Made by a program: the position numbers and the translations under genes. A model generated the notes under the pieces. That model saw only the letters and a list, made by a program, of their open reading frames with translations. It had not been told where the DNA came from and ran no database searches. From positions 4,024,517-4,088,516 of the forward strand of contig NC_081339.1 in assembly GCF_022539665.2 (NCBI RefSeq): a stretch of DNA of 64,000 nt, given 5' to 3'. Source of the DNA: Daphnia carinata. Lineage: Eukaryota > Arthropoda > Branchiopoda > Diplostraca > Daphniidae. Positions 1 through 14,199 of the stretch are shown here, piece after piece; the stretch's first letter is position 1; every line of letters begins with the position of its first letter.

Positions 1-306
1 CTTGACTACCCTAACTTCTCTCTTTCTGTCGATTTGCACGCGTTTGCTGTTCTGTTTAGTTTCTTTACATTCTACTTCTTGTGCATGGCGAGCACGCCAC
101 CATGTTTTGTTTTCGGTTTATCGAATGCTGTCGTCGAAATTTACCGTAGACTATCTAGAAAAAAAAATCAAACAACAATACTATCCCTTTTCTATTGACT
201 GATTGATTCTATTCTTCCTTGTCTGTTGTCGACGGACATTCTTCGATCGCGTCTAACGAAATGTTTCTTTTCATATCGCTTTCCTTTTTCTTTCTGTGCA
301 ACATCG

Positions 307-763
307 ATGGTCTCGTCGCAGTTTTTCGTTCGGCTGGATTACATCCGCAAGTGCTTCACCCAGAAAGGCGGCATCTTCGTCCTCGAAGAATACAGTAACT
401 ATTAATGCAATTTTATATTGCAATTCATTCTATTTTTTAATATTCGATATTCTTCTTAATTATTGCAGATCCCAAAACGAGACAAATTCTTCAACGTCGA
501 TACCAATCGGCCATGGTAAATATAATTATATTATTAGTAGTTCGCTATTTTATCCTTGGTTTATTTACGTCTTTATCTAGACATAGTGCATGTTCACTAT
601 TTCATGAATTGAAATCACTTTTCGTGTTTTGTTTTTATTTATTTTTTTAACTTGAATTTATTTTTATGCACCTACGAAAATTTTCAATTAGGCCAACGAG
701 ATGGCATTAGCAATCCATCGTGTCTTTTCTGTCCGACTGTCTATAGCCGGTCAACAGTCTTAA
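307..763 (+). CDS. Unrecognised small gene or 3' end of a gene
   Basis: Three exons join in frame with canonical splice sites: 307-394, 469-515 and 692-763, ending in TAA. If the ATG at 307 is the start, the product is 68 residues. A possible acceptor (gtcgcag) lies just inside that ATG, so these exons may instead be the end of a longer gene beginning left of the window. The peptide is basic, contains VRLDYIRKCFTQKGG and NPKTRQILQRRYQSAM, and ends in IAGQQS. I see no signal peptide, membrane segment or known motif, and I do not recognise the family. What supports it is the clean splicing and the loss of stops across all three exons. Confidence 0.45.
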
Positions 764-1518
764 GTTGATGTCTTTCAGTTGATGTGAGTCGCTCTTGGAG
801 ATTTTGCATCCGCATCTGTTATTCTGTTTCGTTATTGTGATCCAGCAAGGCAAGTTTTCCTCAGCCTTTCAACGTATTTAGTTGTTAGTTTGGCATGTAG
901 CAGAAAAACGAGTAAGTTAGGTTTGAAATAATAAGTCTCTAAAGTCTCATTTTTACGTTTCTCTAAAATCATCAAACAGGCGGACCAGATATGTTACGCC
1001 GTTCTCTGCGTGTTCTCTTATGTGGCCGCTGGGAGCGAGCAGCGTAAAAAGGTGGAACCGAACTGAAAGCTCATCAATTGACCAAAGCACCATACATCGG
1101 TGTATTTGCTTCGTTTTTATTATTTGATTTGTTGTATGTATTGATTATACTCGTCCGTTCACGAGACGGCGCAATAATTATTTAATTCTAGCCAGTCATG
1201 AAAATCCTATTGGTAGTTGGAAAATACTACATTGATTGTTTGCTTTTAGTATGTATAAGTATTACGTAATGAGTATGAAATTGTTGGATCCTTTGATCAT
1301 ATCACTTGAGCGATGGTTATTATACAGCTATCGTGCTTTTCATTGTTTTCGAATAAGCCAACGCTTCAGCAGAAAGAAAATAAAAAGAAAATGGCTCTCC
1401 GATTAGACGAAATAATTGGAAACAACAATAAAAGAAGTTCGATATTGTATGGAATTTTATTTATACTCTCGAATGAAGCAGCGAAATTCGAAATAAATCA
1501 AAGTGACGAGAACTGTTG
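764..1518. other. Intergenic, no gene seen
   Basis: AT-rich DNA between the first gene and the 3' end of MED19. Reading frames here are short and have no recognisable content. The stretch probably holds the 3' UTRs of both flanking genes. Confidence 0.5.
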
Positions 1519-2442
1519 TTAAAGGAGAGGCATCATTCCTGGTGGATTGCTGTTCGAATTTGTAGCTAATGAGGCTGACGCCCCTGGGTGTTCTGGACTG
1601 TGTTTTTGTTTCTTTTTCTTTTTCTCCTTTTTCTTCTTCTTGCGATCTTTTTCGTCTTCGTGCCGCTTTTGCTTTTTATGCTTCTTTTCGTACGATTCGC
1701 CACCAGAGCCGGCTCCACTTTCTCCCACGACGCCAACTCCCGGTCCAACTTGTCCAGTCCCGATCTCTTGAGCCGGTATTTCGCTGCTCTTTTTGTGTTT
1801 TTTGTGTTTCTGCTTCTTCTTTTGAGGAGCCTGAGATGAAGTCTGGTATTGCTCAGGTAACTAAATTTTTAAAAGCAAGGTCTTAGGCATTTCTGTCACT
1901 TTTGGTATTTAAAAAACTAGTTACCGGCCCTGGATGAAGGCGGAATCCTGCAAGTTGTGAGGAATTCAGAAAAGCCAAGTCCTTCCCACCAATTGGAGGC
2001 TTTTCGATAATGGATCTTAAAGAGGAGTTATCAGTATTGCCAGGTGTGTCAATCATGCCAGGTAAACCAGGTAAGAAGGATGATAGTGAATCCTTGAATT
2101 TTTTGCCACTAAATTTGTTGTAAGAATGCTCCAGATTATAGTGAGCCATCAGGTTTGTTGCTCCCGTGAGGTCAGCATCTCCTGTAACGAAGCTATATTA
2201 AGTCAGATACTTGATACACTGTCTTTAGAGGAAATACCTGGTAATTCTTTGTGAAGGTAAAATGGCCCTGTGTGAACAATAGTTGGGGTTTTGCCCAACG
2301 AGATGGTGGTTTTTAAGGTTCCAGTGGAATCTTGCTGTCTGGGAACAACTGGACTGCGATTTCCTCTTGGTGATGATCTTGGGGAATTCGGCTCGAATCT
2401 CCGAAGAGAATCGGCTACTTGAATCGTAAACGATTCCGACAT
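1519..2442 (-). CDS. MED19: Mediator complex subunit 19
   Basis: MED19 is a nuclear head/middle-interface subunit of the Mediator coactivator of RNA polymerase II. Three minus-strand exons (2238-2442, 1925-2181, 1519-1860) give 267 residues. The family core begins at LHKELPGDADLTGATNLM and continues through HYNLEHSYNKFSGKK, SSFLPGLPGMIDTPG and NSSLRSIIEKPPI to GFRLHPGPLPEQY. It is followed by a lysine-rich C-terminal tail with runs of KKK and a SPEHPG motif, as in animal MED19. The start was chosen at MSESFTIQ because upstream in-frame sequence does not resemble the family. The N-terminal 40 residues contain SPR/SPV sites and are poorly conserved. Identification is by recognised family sequence; no search was run. 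Confidence 0.95.
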
Positions 2443-2599
2443 TTTGTCAGAAGCTTTCAGGTTTACTCTATAATACCGAATCGCATTTAACGTACCGGCA
2501 TCACTTTTAAAGAATTTTACTATTATACAGGGATTTTCAAATATTTTGCGAAAAAGTTTAAGTGCAATGAATCTGAACAAGATTGAAAAGACACAACGA

Positions 2600-3263
2600 C
2601 ACGATCGGCGGGAGTAAACAGGAAACGAAAAAGCATAGCAAAAGCCAGAGCCACCTAGGATGGTAGCCTACAACTACATGACATTTTTATGAAGTACAAA
2701 AAAATGCAAATATTTTGCCCGCAGGTATTGAAATCGCGAGCATGCTTCAAACCCACCAAGCCACCACGAGGTTCTTCAGTCACTTCTAGTTGTCCGTCTT
2801 TCGCACGTGGTTAGACAGTAAGTCGAACCATAATTTTTGTTCAGTTGGTGTTATTGTTCTATAGGCTGTTCATAAGTTCTTGCTTATCAATACCACATAT
2901 CTAGTCAGAAGTCGCATTAAGCATTTCAAAATTGAATTCAATGTCCTTCAAATCCAGACAAAAGTCAAAACCCGCCTGAAAAGTTTTAACTTCAATCCCC
3001 TATCTCTGACCATCAGACTCCCTAGTGCAATTGACTTGAGGGTTTTAAAGGCCAGCAGCCTTGCTTACCCGGTAACCCAGCCCTTTTTTTTTTTGTCTGT
3101 TCCAATCTTACCCTAGGGGCGTTGATGATTTCTGTGGACCGGTCGTCACCCTTAAATAGTCGCCCGTCTTAAAGTAGAGCTAGAAGTCGTGAGCATGTTA
3201 CGGGGATAACGTTGATCCTCCTCCCAACCGTGATACCGAGAACTATATTTTGTTTTTGTAAAG
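2600..3263. repeat. Possible tRNA-derived repeat in divergent intergenic region
   Basis: Between MED19 and the REX1BD-like gene. The minus strand around 2723-2785 contains a pol III A-box-like TGGCTTGGTGGG followed about 20 bp later by a weak B-box-like GATTTCAATACC. This would fit a decayed tRNA-derived SINE. The rest (2880-3250) has no convincing coding content. A 78-codon frame at 2880-3116 has no recognisable domain. Confidence 0.25.
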
Positions 3264-3377
3264 GTACGTCTTAACATTAAACGTCTAGGAGAAAAAAATT
3301 AAAACTATCAAAATTTTTTCCTTTCCTTAGGTATCCATTCCATTTCTGTTTGTCACTCTTGTTCTACATTGCTCAAT

Positions 3378-3958
3378 ATGGATGGAAGCACAGCCTACAG
3401 CCTACTGAGGAAATTTCAGCAACTGCAAGAGGAAAGGGTTCACACATACAAGATATTCCATGAGTCAGTATTTATTCATTGAAATTGAGTTCTTTCAATG
3501 TAAATTATTGTTTATTTGTACAGGGGGCATAAGATTTATTTGAGCACTGGACCAAATTATGACTTTATCCAATTTCGTAATCTGGTTCAGGATATTACCC
3601 AAGATTTTAAACGAATCTCTGAAGAAATTATAAAAATTGAATGCCAATTGAGACAAATGCAACCTGAGTTGTCCTTGCATGTAGCCAAAGTTCAAGATTA
3701 TGAGAAACGTCAACTAGAATTGGTTAGTAGTTGAATTTTTTGCAAAATTTTCCAAACTAACTGAGGATTGTGATATAGATGGCTAGATTGCAATTGGCAA
3801 AACAGGAATTGCAAGACATGCGTCGTGTTAAGGAAGAAGCTGAAAACGACATTCTTATCCGTGAAGTGCATTATTTGAAGAAAGAATTGGCTACAGTTCA
3901 GGATAAGATCAATGAGAACATGGAAGCAGTTTGCTATCAGTTAGCTGATCTTATGTGA
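3378..3958 (+). CDS. REX1BD: REX1BD-like protein (required for excision 1-B domain)
   Basis: Three exons (3378-3463, 3524-3722, 3779-3958) encode 154 residues. The segment EGHKIYLSTGPNYDFIQFRNLVQDITQ matches the animal REX1BD (C19orf60) signature GHxxYLxSGPxYDF. The rest is a predicted coiled coil (ISEEIIKIECQLRQMQPEL, and the KKELATVQDKINENMEAV tail). The family is named after an algal DNA-repair gene; its animal function is not established. A likely 5' UTR intron runs from 3264 (AAG|gtacgt) to 3330 (ttccttag|g). The gene is convergent with AK3, with about 350 bp between the stops. Confidence 0.85.
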
Positions 3959-4310
3959 CTTTTTTTTTAAAGTTTCCCTTTCATATTTTCACTTATTTGT
4001 TGACAATCTAATGAATACAGCACCTTTATGCTTAACTGAATATAATATCCCTTTCCAGGACTAGCTAAATACAAGCAGTACGAAAACCGAGGCGAACCTT
4101 GCTAGCATGATCAATTTCTAAACAGGAATGTTAATATTATTAAACATTTCTAACTATCTTTCCACTAATATAACACTCATTTGAATATGAAAACTGAACC
4201 AAGTGCTGAGCAATATAACAAGGCAGCCAATTCAGTATGCATCATTCAATTAGCTTTCGGCGGGATCTTTTCTGACAAAAACCTATGTGATTAAATGAAA
4301 TGTAAGTATT

Positions 4311-6129
<1,819 letters not shown>

Positions 6130-9100
6130 ATGGGAAATACAGACAGCAGTATGGCAGAAAGTGATCATCATCACAAAAGGGTACGATCGTCTATGCGACA
6201 TAAAAATCGCGAATCTCCAGCTTCTCTACCAAAACAACCCAAACCAGATCATAATGAAATTGAAAGGAGATTTAATCAAGTGCTGGTAACTAATGATGTC
6301 ACTATTACCTTTTTTTAGTTAACATTGCCAGTGTATGATATCAGTAACCTTTTGTGGGTTTCTTGATTTAAATTTTATAATGTAATTTTATACTCGCGAA
6401 CGTACACAATATCAGTCACATGGTAACTAAACCTGTTATTCTGGAATGGGCGGTGCCGTTTGTTTATAACCAATACCTTTTGGGTCGCCAATATTAGATT
6501 CGCCCCACGTAATGTCCTAAATTAGCTGCGAGCTAACGATTTTTGTTATCTTTTCCTAGGTTTCCCATTTACAAAAAAAAAACTATCGGATAATTAGTCA
6601 CGAACCTTAATTCTGTAAAATCTCATTATGTGAAGCCTCGTCTTGCTACGTGGTTTTAAAAAGCTGAATTCGTTACACAAACATATCTCAGTATTGAATT
6701 ATCCCCTTTGAACTTCGAAAAAAAAACTGTTTCTTATTTTTGTCCTTTGTATCCACATTTTTATCAGTTAATCTGATGTTCCGTTTGCGCAATTTTTTAC
6801 ACTTAAGGATGTGGTAGAAAGTGCCTTGATCCGGTGTGCTAGTTGAAACTCTAGTGCTTCCCGATGTAGCAGAACTTACGAAATCAAAGCGGGAGATGAT
6901 TCGAGAAAAACTTAAACTACTTAGAGGGAAGGGCACTTTTTTCCCCGTCTACTTACCCAAATTGGCTTATTGTACTTTAGACTGATCTCGAATTATCTTT
7001 TGCCACATCGTAAATGTAGCGTTATTACCAACATCAAAGTCTGAACATAAAACTAAACCGTCTGCTCACGTAGTTGATGGCGAAAACAGTCATCCGCTAA
7101 TTGAAAAAGTACGCTTTCATCAATTAATCCTAGACCATCCCAACTTCCCGCCATGGGAGGCAAACTAATTTTTCATAATTCATTTTATAACAATATGATA
7201 ATTTGCGACTTCCTAATCACGAAATAATTCGTCTCGATTTTTGACTCTTTTGTTTTTATGTAGTTTATAAATAGAAATGTGCTTAACCTACAATCTGATT
7301 TTAGGCATCAATGGATCTGCCTCCAGACAAAGTTAAACTACTGCGACAGTATGACGACGAGAAGAAATGGGACATGATCTGCGATCAGGTAAAAAAAGCT
7401 CTTCAGTTTCTCACGATTTGGTTCTGGGTACTTGACTTTCTGCTGCCTAGTTAACCGTGAAAATCACAAAGTGAGAACACTTTAAATGTATTTTTTTTTC
7501 AATGGACACGGATAACAGGAACGAGTTCATGCCAAAGAGACACCGCCTTACTATTTGCGCAAACTCAAGACGTATCTAGATCCTAAAGCGTCTCGTAGTT
7601 CAAAAAAGAGAAGAATGGTCAGCAACTCGACATCCACTCAAGTTCTACGCGATCTGGAGATTTCCCTACGAACAAATCACATCGAGTAGGCAATCTTTTC
7701 CTTACGTGTACTCAACCGAGCAAAAGAGTGTTAAATAGTTTTTATGTTCTTTTCTGACAGGTGGGTGCGGGAATTCCTGAATGAAGAAAACCAGGGCTTG
7801 GACGTCCTGATCGACTATCTAAGTTTCCGATTGCTCATGATGAAATACGAGCTTAAAGTTAGAGAAGAAAACGATTGGGAAGAGTCCATCAAGAAAAAGC
7901 TTTCCAATGGTAGTAGTAGTTCCAGTTCCACTACCCCAATCCAAGAGAAACCAGTCGATAAGCTGGAAAAGACGGAATTGAGCTCACCGCGATTAAAACG
8001 TGCATCTAAACATGTTGCCAAACTGAAGGTGAGGTTTAAAGAGGGCGTGTCACGTCGTGTTTTCTAAAAAACATTATCGATTCAATCTTAGATGGGCGAA
8101 TCCAAGGATGATATCCATGTTTGCATAATGTGCTTAAGAGCCATCATGAATAACAAATACGGTTTCAATTTGGTGATTAAGCACGACGAAGCCATTACCT
8201 GTATCGCCCTCAGCCTTAATCACAAAAGCCTTCGGTAAATTCAATCAAATCAATTCAATAAAATTTGTCTAGAATACCTTATGTAATAAAACTGTACATT
8301 TTAGCACCAAGGCGCTAGTTTTGGAGTTATTAGCGGCAATTTGTCTCGTCAAAGGTAAGTGTTACAAGATAATTTCTCATGCCATCTATAATCTATTTAG
8401 TTCTCGCCTTTTCTCTCCCATTTTTGGTGATGTTGAATAGGTGGTCATGAAATCATTCTCGAGTCATTTGATCGTTTCAAAGACATATGCGGTGAAAAAC
8501 GTCGCTTTCAAACTCTAATGGGATACTTTATGAATTACGAAATGTTTCACATCGAATTTATGGTGGCGTGCACACAGGTAATTATAGTTGTGATTTCATA
8601 TAATCATTTTTACAACAAATGCTTTATCATTACTCCATAGTTCATCAACATTGTTGTTCATTCAGTGGAAGATATGAACTTTCGGGTACATCTCCAGTAC
8701 GAGTTTTCTCAATTAGGCCTCGATGATTATCTTGAGAAACTGAGAAACACTGAAAGTGAAGAGCTTCAGGTAAGATTATTAGTTTTGCTATGTCGACCTT
8801 ACTTATAATAATTACCAAAATTATATTGTCACTGATCATTATGTCTTCTTCTAGGTACAAATATCTGCCTACCTCGACAACGTTTTCGACGTTCAGGCTT
8901 TGGTAAGTGACATGGGCTGTTAAACACACGTAAAACGTAGTTTCCTATATGCTTAAGCCACAAAAACAATTAAATGTCCAACAGATGGAGGATAGTGAAA
9001 CAAAAACAACAGCTCTAGAGAAAGTAGCCGACCTCGAAGACGAATTGGCTCTAGCTCACGAACGAATCGCCACTTTGGAATATGACGTTCTTACTCGTCA

Positions 9101-11559
9101 AACTGAAATGGAACAACATCTTCTAATCAAAACAGAAAGAGATGAATTAGCAGAAATCAAGTAAAATTTGGTTTTATTCTTTTATTTAGTTCAAGAAAAA
9201 CATTTAATGTACTTCAATCTTTCTATTTTGCGACGTAATAGATCGTGCTTGGAGGCGGAACTTTCCTCTATGAGGTATAGTTTGTCAATGCGTGACGAAG
9301 AGTCTCGAAACCGGCAGGTCGCTCTCGAGTCCCGAATTCAAGAGTTGGAAACGATGACGCAAACACTTCCGCGATCTGGCAGCAATGCTACGTTGATCCC
9401 AAATGCGGCCATTGCGAAATCGTCGGCAGCACCAGCCCCGCCGCCGCCTCCACCTCCGCCACCTCCATCCATGTCGTCAGCTACCTGTGCGCCCCCTCCA
9501 CCTCCCCCGCCTATGATGGGGAGTGTTAGTAGTCCAGTGCCAGTTTCACCTCCTTCGTCACTCTCACCTCCGCCTCTCCTATCGGCCCCACCTCCACCAG
9601 CACCGGACATGATGTCAACAAGTGGGGGGAATTTCACAATCAAGCGGAAGATTCAAACCAAACACAAACTTCCTACGCTTAATTGGATTGTTTTAAAGCC
9701 TAACCAGGTAAACTTCCGATACGAGTATGCTGGATCATCTTTGTTAATAATTTTCCTGACCTGCAGGTTAAAGGAACAATTTTCAACGAACTGGATGATG
9801 AGAAACTTCATAGTCTTATTGATTTCAACGAATTCGAAGAACAATTTAAAATGGGGTCGAATATGCCCATACCGAACTCCACTGACGAGATTGAAGGGCT
9901 TGTCAGTCAGGGAAGTAAACGAATCAAGCGACCGGAATTACACACACTTTTAGAACACAATCGACTAAGAAATATTGGTACGTTTGTTAGACATTTCCTC
10001 AAATGTTGCCATATCACTTTGAATGAAAAATTAATTCTTTGTATTGTTTGTTATAGCCATTTGCCGCCGTAAGCTGGAGATGCAATTGGAAGATGTCATT
10101 CGAGCGGTCAACGCTCTAGATCTGAAAACCTTCTCTTTGGAGAACGTTGAAATTTTACAACGAATGTTGCCCACGGAAACTGAGGTCAGCCGGTTTTAAA
10201 ATAAAAAATATTTGTTGCGATAACCTTACAGTCATTAAAAACAAATGGTGTTATGAAATTTAGGCAAAAGCCTATCGTGATTACGCTATATCAAAGAAAA
10301 ACATCGATTTGTTAACGGAGGAAGACCGGTTTATTTACCGGCTTAGTCACACGGAACGTCTAGCAACGAAACTGCAGGTCATGTGTTATATGGGCAATTT
10401 CTTTGACAACGTTTACTTAATCACGCCGGTAAGTGCTAAAGTTATGTTTGGGTTAAAGGGCGATTTGTTCACATTGTGGCTAAATTCTTTATGATTAATC
10501 ACTTGTATTTTGCAGCAAGTTCAAGCTATTTTGTCGGCATCCCGTTCACTAATGACATCCAAAAAGCTACGCTCCTTTTTGGAAATCGTTTTGGCGTTTG
10601 GTAACTATCTAAACAGCGGAAAACGTGGTCCAGCTTATGGCTTCAAGCTCCAGTCTCTTGATTCCTTGGTCGATGCCAAATCGGGTGATCGAAAACTGTG
10701 TTTGCTTCATTACATCATCGAAACGATACACAAGAAATTTCCAGAAGCACTCCACTTTGATGCCGAACTGAGATTCGTTGAAAAAGCTGCAACCGGTTAG
10801 AACACGAACCTGCGTGTTTGGTGACACGCTAAATATTTTAACATTTTGTTTTGTTTCTTTGTTTTTTCCCCCGTCGCAGTATCGCTTGAAAACGTCCTCA
10901 CCGACATTCAAGAACTCCAAAAAGGCATGGAGATAACGAAAAAAGAATACGAATTAAGGAAAGATTTGAAGGACGAAAAACAAAACATGATTCTCAAAGA
11001 TTTCTTAACTAACGCCGAGGAAAAGCTTCGAAGACTACGTGCCGATTCCAAAGCTGCACAGGACGCGTTCAACGAATGCGTAGAGTATTTCGGAGAGCGA
11101 CAGACTGACGCCAATGCTTTTTTTGGCCTATTTGCCCGCTTCATCAAAACTTACAAGGTCTAATTTTCATTTCTTTTAATACCGAGTTGTTATGAAATGA
11201 AGATGTTTACCCAATTTTTTTTTTGTTTACAGCAAGCTGAGCAAGAAAACGAACAGAGGAGACGTCTGCAACAAGCTGCTAGTGTCTCTTCAGAAGCCAC
11301 CGCACCAAGAAGTGGCGCGAACAATCCACGACGTCAACAGGAAGCAGTCATTAGCGAACTGCGGTCGAGATCGAATCAAATTCAGGAAAAGAAACTACTT
11401 CCTGCCGATGAAGTTTACCATGGCGCATTGGAAGATATCCTCCTTGGTCTCAAATCAGAACCTTACCGCCGTGCTGACGCCGTCCGGCGGTCTCAGCGCA
11501 GGCGGAACAACACCAATCGTCTATCCAAAAATCTAGAAGATTTAGATTCCACATTTTAA
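6130..11559 (+). CDS. Frl: Formin-like protein (FMNL / Drosophila Frl orthologue)
   Basis: A diaphanous-related formin that nucleates and elongates unbranched actin filaments downstream of Rho-family GTPases. Seventeen exons (6130-6285, 7305-7388, 7519-7685, 7761-8028, 8092-8234, 8305-8354, 8441-8577, 8641-8769, 8855-8902, 8985-9160, 9242-9707, 9767-9977, 10057-10184, 10264-10428, 10516-10795, 10880-11157, 11233-11559) give 1070 residues. The start MGNTDSS is a good N-myristoylation signal, as in FMNL proteins. The GTPase-binding/FH3 region follows ([52 protein letters not shown]). Next come a coiled coil, a proline-rich FH1 (about 510-590), FH2 from KHKLPTLNW (about 592) to about 965, and a C-terminal DAD ([12 protein letters not shown] plus basic RRSQRRR). 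All introns are GT-AG. Confidence 0.96.
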
Positions 11560-14199
11560 GGCCTTACATTGAAGAAGGCTTACTAAAATACTATGATTCC
11601 TAGTTATTAAAATGACCAATATTCTCTTTCCAGAACTGACCCTTGAAATGAAAAAAAAAAGGAAACCCAAAACATATTTTTATTGGAATTCAGGTAGAAT
11701 GTGTAGGAGAGGCTGTAAAACGGACGCACAGAAATGCTCAGCGTATCTTTTGTTATATGTTTCTCGCTGTGGAACTGATGGCTTAAAATGCTTACAACTG
11801 CCGTTCGATGGTTTATTCCTCTCCCCCCTTTTTTTGTCTTTAATTGTTCGCTCATCATGTTTAAGGTCATTTCATCAGTTTTTAAGGATTTCCGTTCGAC
11901 AGATATCGTCTTTATCATTTTTGTTTATGTCTTTTTTTTGTTACTACGCGACGCTTTTTTAGTCTTGACAGTTGCTGCATCTGGAGGCAAACAAGCTTTG
12001 ATGATGTTTTGAATTTTGCGTGAACAACAGAAGAATCGAGAACATCTCCAAATCCTCAGGCTCGCGCTGCGCTGTTTATCCTCTCAAAAAACGAGATTCA
12101 TCTTGAAAGAAAAAATCGTTATCTTATATTTTTTTATAATCCTTGGGGTTATTAGTAGCCTTTCCATATTTTATGTGTATCTTCCAATTGACGACCCCCT
12201 TGACGCGCTGTGATACCAGTCAACGTGACGACGGGACAGCACCATAAAAAAACGGGAACAGCAAAAGAAATCCTCATATTGCTCTTGCCTTGTTCATTTT
12301 TTCTTAGATTACCACATTTTCTTGTCTACGTCGTATTCCTATGGTATTTTCTAATTGAAAAAAAAGCTTTCCGCCTTATCATTACTTTATTGACTTATAA
12401 ATTGTTGGCCTTGAGGTTACATCCTTCATATCATATTCGGCGAATCTTATCTGCAGTCTGCTGGAGGTATCACACAAACCTTACGGCTTGATAACCGTTT
12501 GTCTATTTCCAATACACACACAGATTTTTACTATATTCAGCAATTCATTGAAGCTAATATTCATTTCAATCAAATTTTATTTCGCCAACTGTCCAAGGAC
12601 AACATTTCCTGATACCAGACGTGGTTGAAATTGACACTTGAGGGTTCAGTTGCTGAAAGCGGGAAATAAAACACAATGCGAAGATTGGCAGACGAACCCA
12701 TTGGGATAGTGCTCGCGCCATCACATTGTGTTATCGTGTCGTGTGTTCTGATTGCAGCTGGTCGTCATTTCGTAGACACAAAATCCCGTTTACGTATGAA
12801 AAGGATGCCGTTGAGTGTATATCTGGTCAGTGATATCGTAGCTCAATAGCTGCGTTGGCGATTTTATGCGGTTCACAAATGAGAACGAGTGCCTTCAAAT
12901 TTCATCCAGACTGACAAGATGTCTTCCGGTCAGGAAACGTCTAGGTTGTTTTTGTAATCGAGCCTCTTTTTTTTCCTTTGTAAATTTATCTTTCAAGATG
13001 TTTTTTGGTTCACACATCAAATTATTTCCACAATTTGCATTAATCAAGGTGAGTGGAAAATATGACGTCTGTAATTAATCGATTTATCGGCTAATATGAA
13101 ACGTTGCATTTATGTAATATCAATTTCTAATTTGCGAACTTGTTAATTGCACCAATTTGCAACGCCGTCGCACCCTACGAACCCGAGCAGAAGAGTTGCA
13201 GACGCAGTTAAGTCATACATGCGGTGGAGCTCCGTAGCAAACGATGCGACGGAAAAGGAAGGTCTGAGAGGCCAAAGAAAAAAAATAAAGATTCCCGCGT
13301 TGCCTTTAAAGTTTGTTAAACCATGTGTTGTGTCTGTTAGTGGCGCGTCCATCACGCCATCGAAAGGAGCAAGATGATTGGCTCTGAGCTCTGGTTACCG
13401 CCTACCCTTCTGACGAAATGCCGCCAAAAGACATCCTTCTTCATTCATGAAACTCTTTTTTTCTGCACCACGCGCCAGAATTTAAGTAGCTCATTATTTA
13501 GATTAATAAATCATTAAGAAAAATAATCTAATAATATTTTGAAACATTTTACTGCGTCTAGTTACCAATCGGTTTTCCTTCCCGGGCGCCCAAATTCGAC
13601 ACGACGGTCAGCGTAGGTCAGCTTTTCATTGCTGTTTATTTCAACCTTGAAGTTCTTTGGAAATCAGGTTAACCCAAACAAGACCTTGGATATGTGACAT
13701 CACCATATATTTTTATGTTTTTTGAGCCTAAATTGCAGTTTAAAGGAACATAATTAATGCAACAAAACGCCGTCAATGATGCCCTGCACAGACACACCAT
13801 ATGGAGAAGAAAAAGAGGGGGGCTCTCTGTGTGTGGGGAGGTGGGAAATTTCCTACAAGACGACGCACACACAAGGAAGAAGAGATAGGGGAGGAGCCAT
13901 TAGCCCTATTTTTCTTCTTTTCCCTCTCAACTTCCTCTGCCAACGGACCACACAGTCTTGTGACTGTGTCTAAAAGAGTGATTAGAACGCTAGACGGTTC
14001 GAGTTCTAGCATTAGCCAACAGACTCGTGCTCCGGACGGATCAGTGCCGTGCGCTTAACGTGTTGTTGTCCTTCTCCAACCCATTTGATGGGGAATTAAG
14101 AAAAAGAGAATAGGAAGATACGGGAAAAGCGAAATTCAAAGTGTGACAACAAGTGATTAGATTAATATTGGAAAAGAAAAAAGGAAACACTGGGCAAAA
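11560..14199. other. Long intergenic stretch between formin and activin genes
   Basis: The first few hundred bases are probably the formin 3' UTR. About 13.6-14.2 kb is probably the 5' leader and promoter of the activin gene. Open frames here (for example 12210-12491, 13147-13377, 13801-14058) overlap on both strands and have no recognisable motifs. I see no gene. Confidence 0.4.

Noticed and set aside
1547..1886. Plus-strand Phe/Ser-rich frames
   Set aside because: They are antisense to the lysine-rich tail of MED19.
9338..9643. Glycine-rich minus-strand frame
   Set aside because: It is antisense to the poly-proline FH1 region of the formin.
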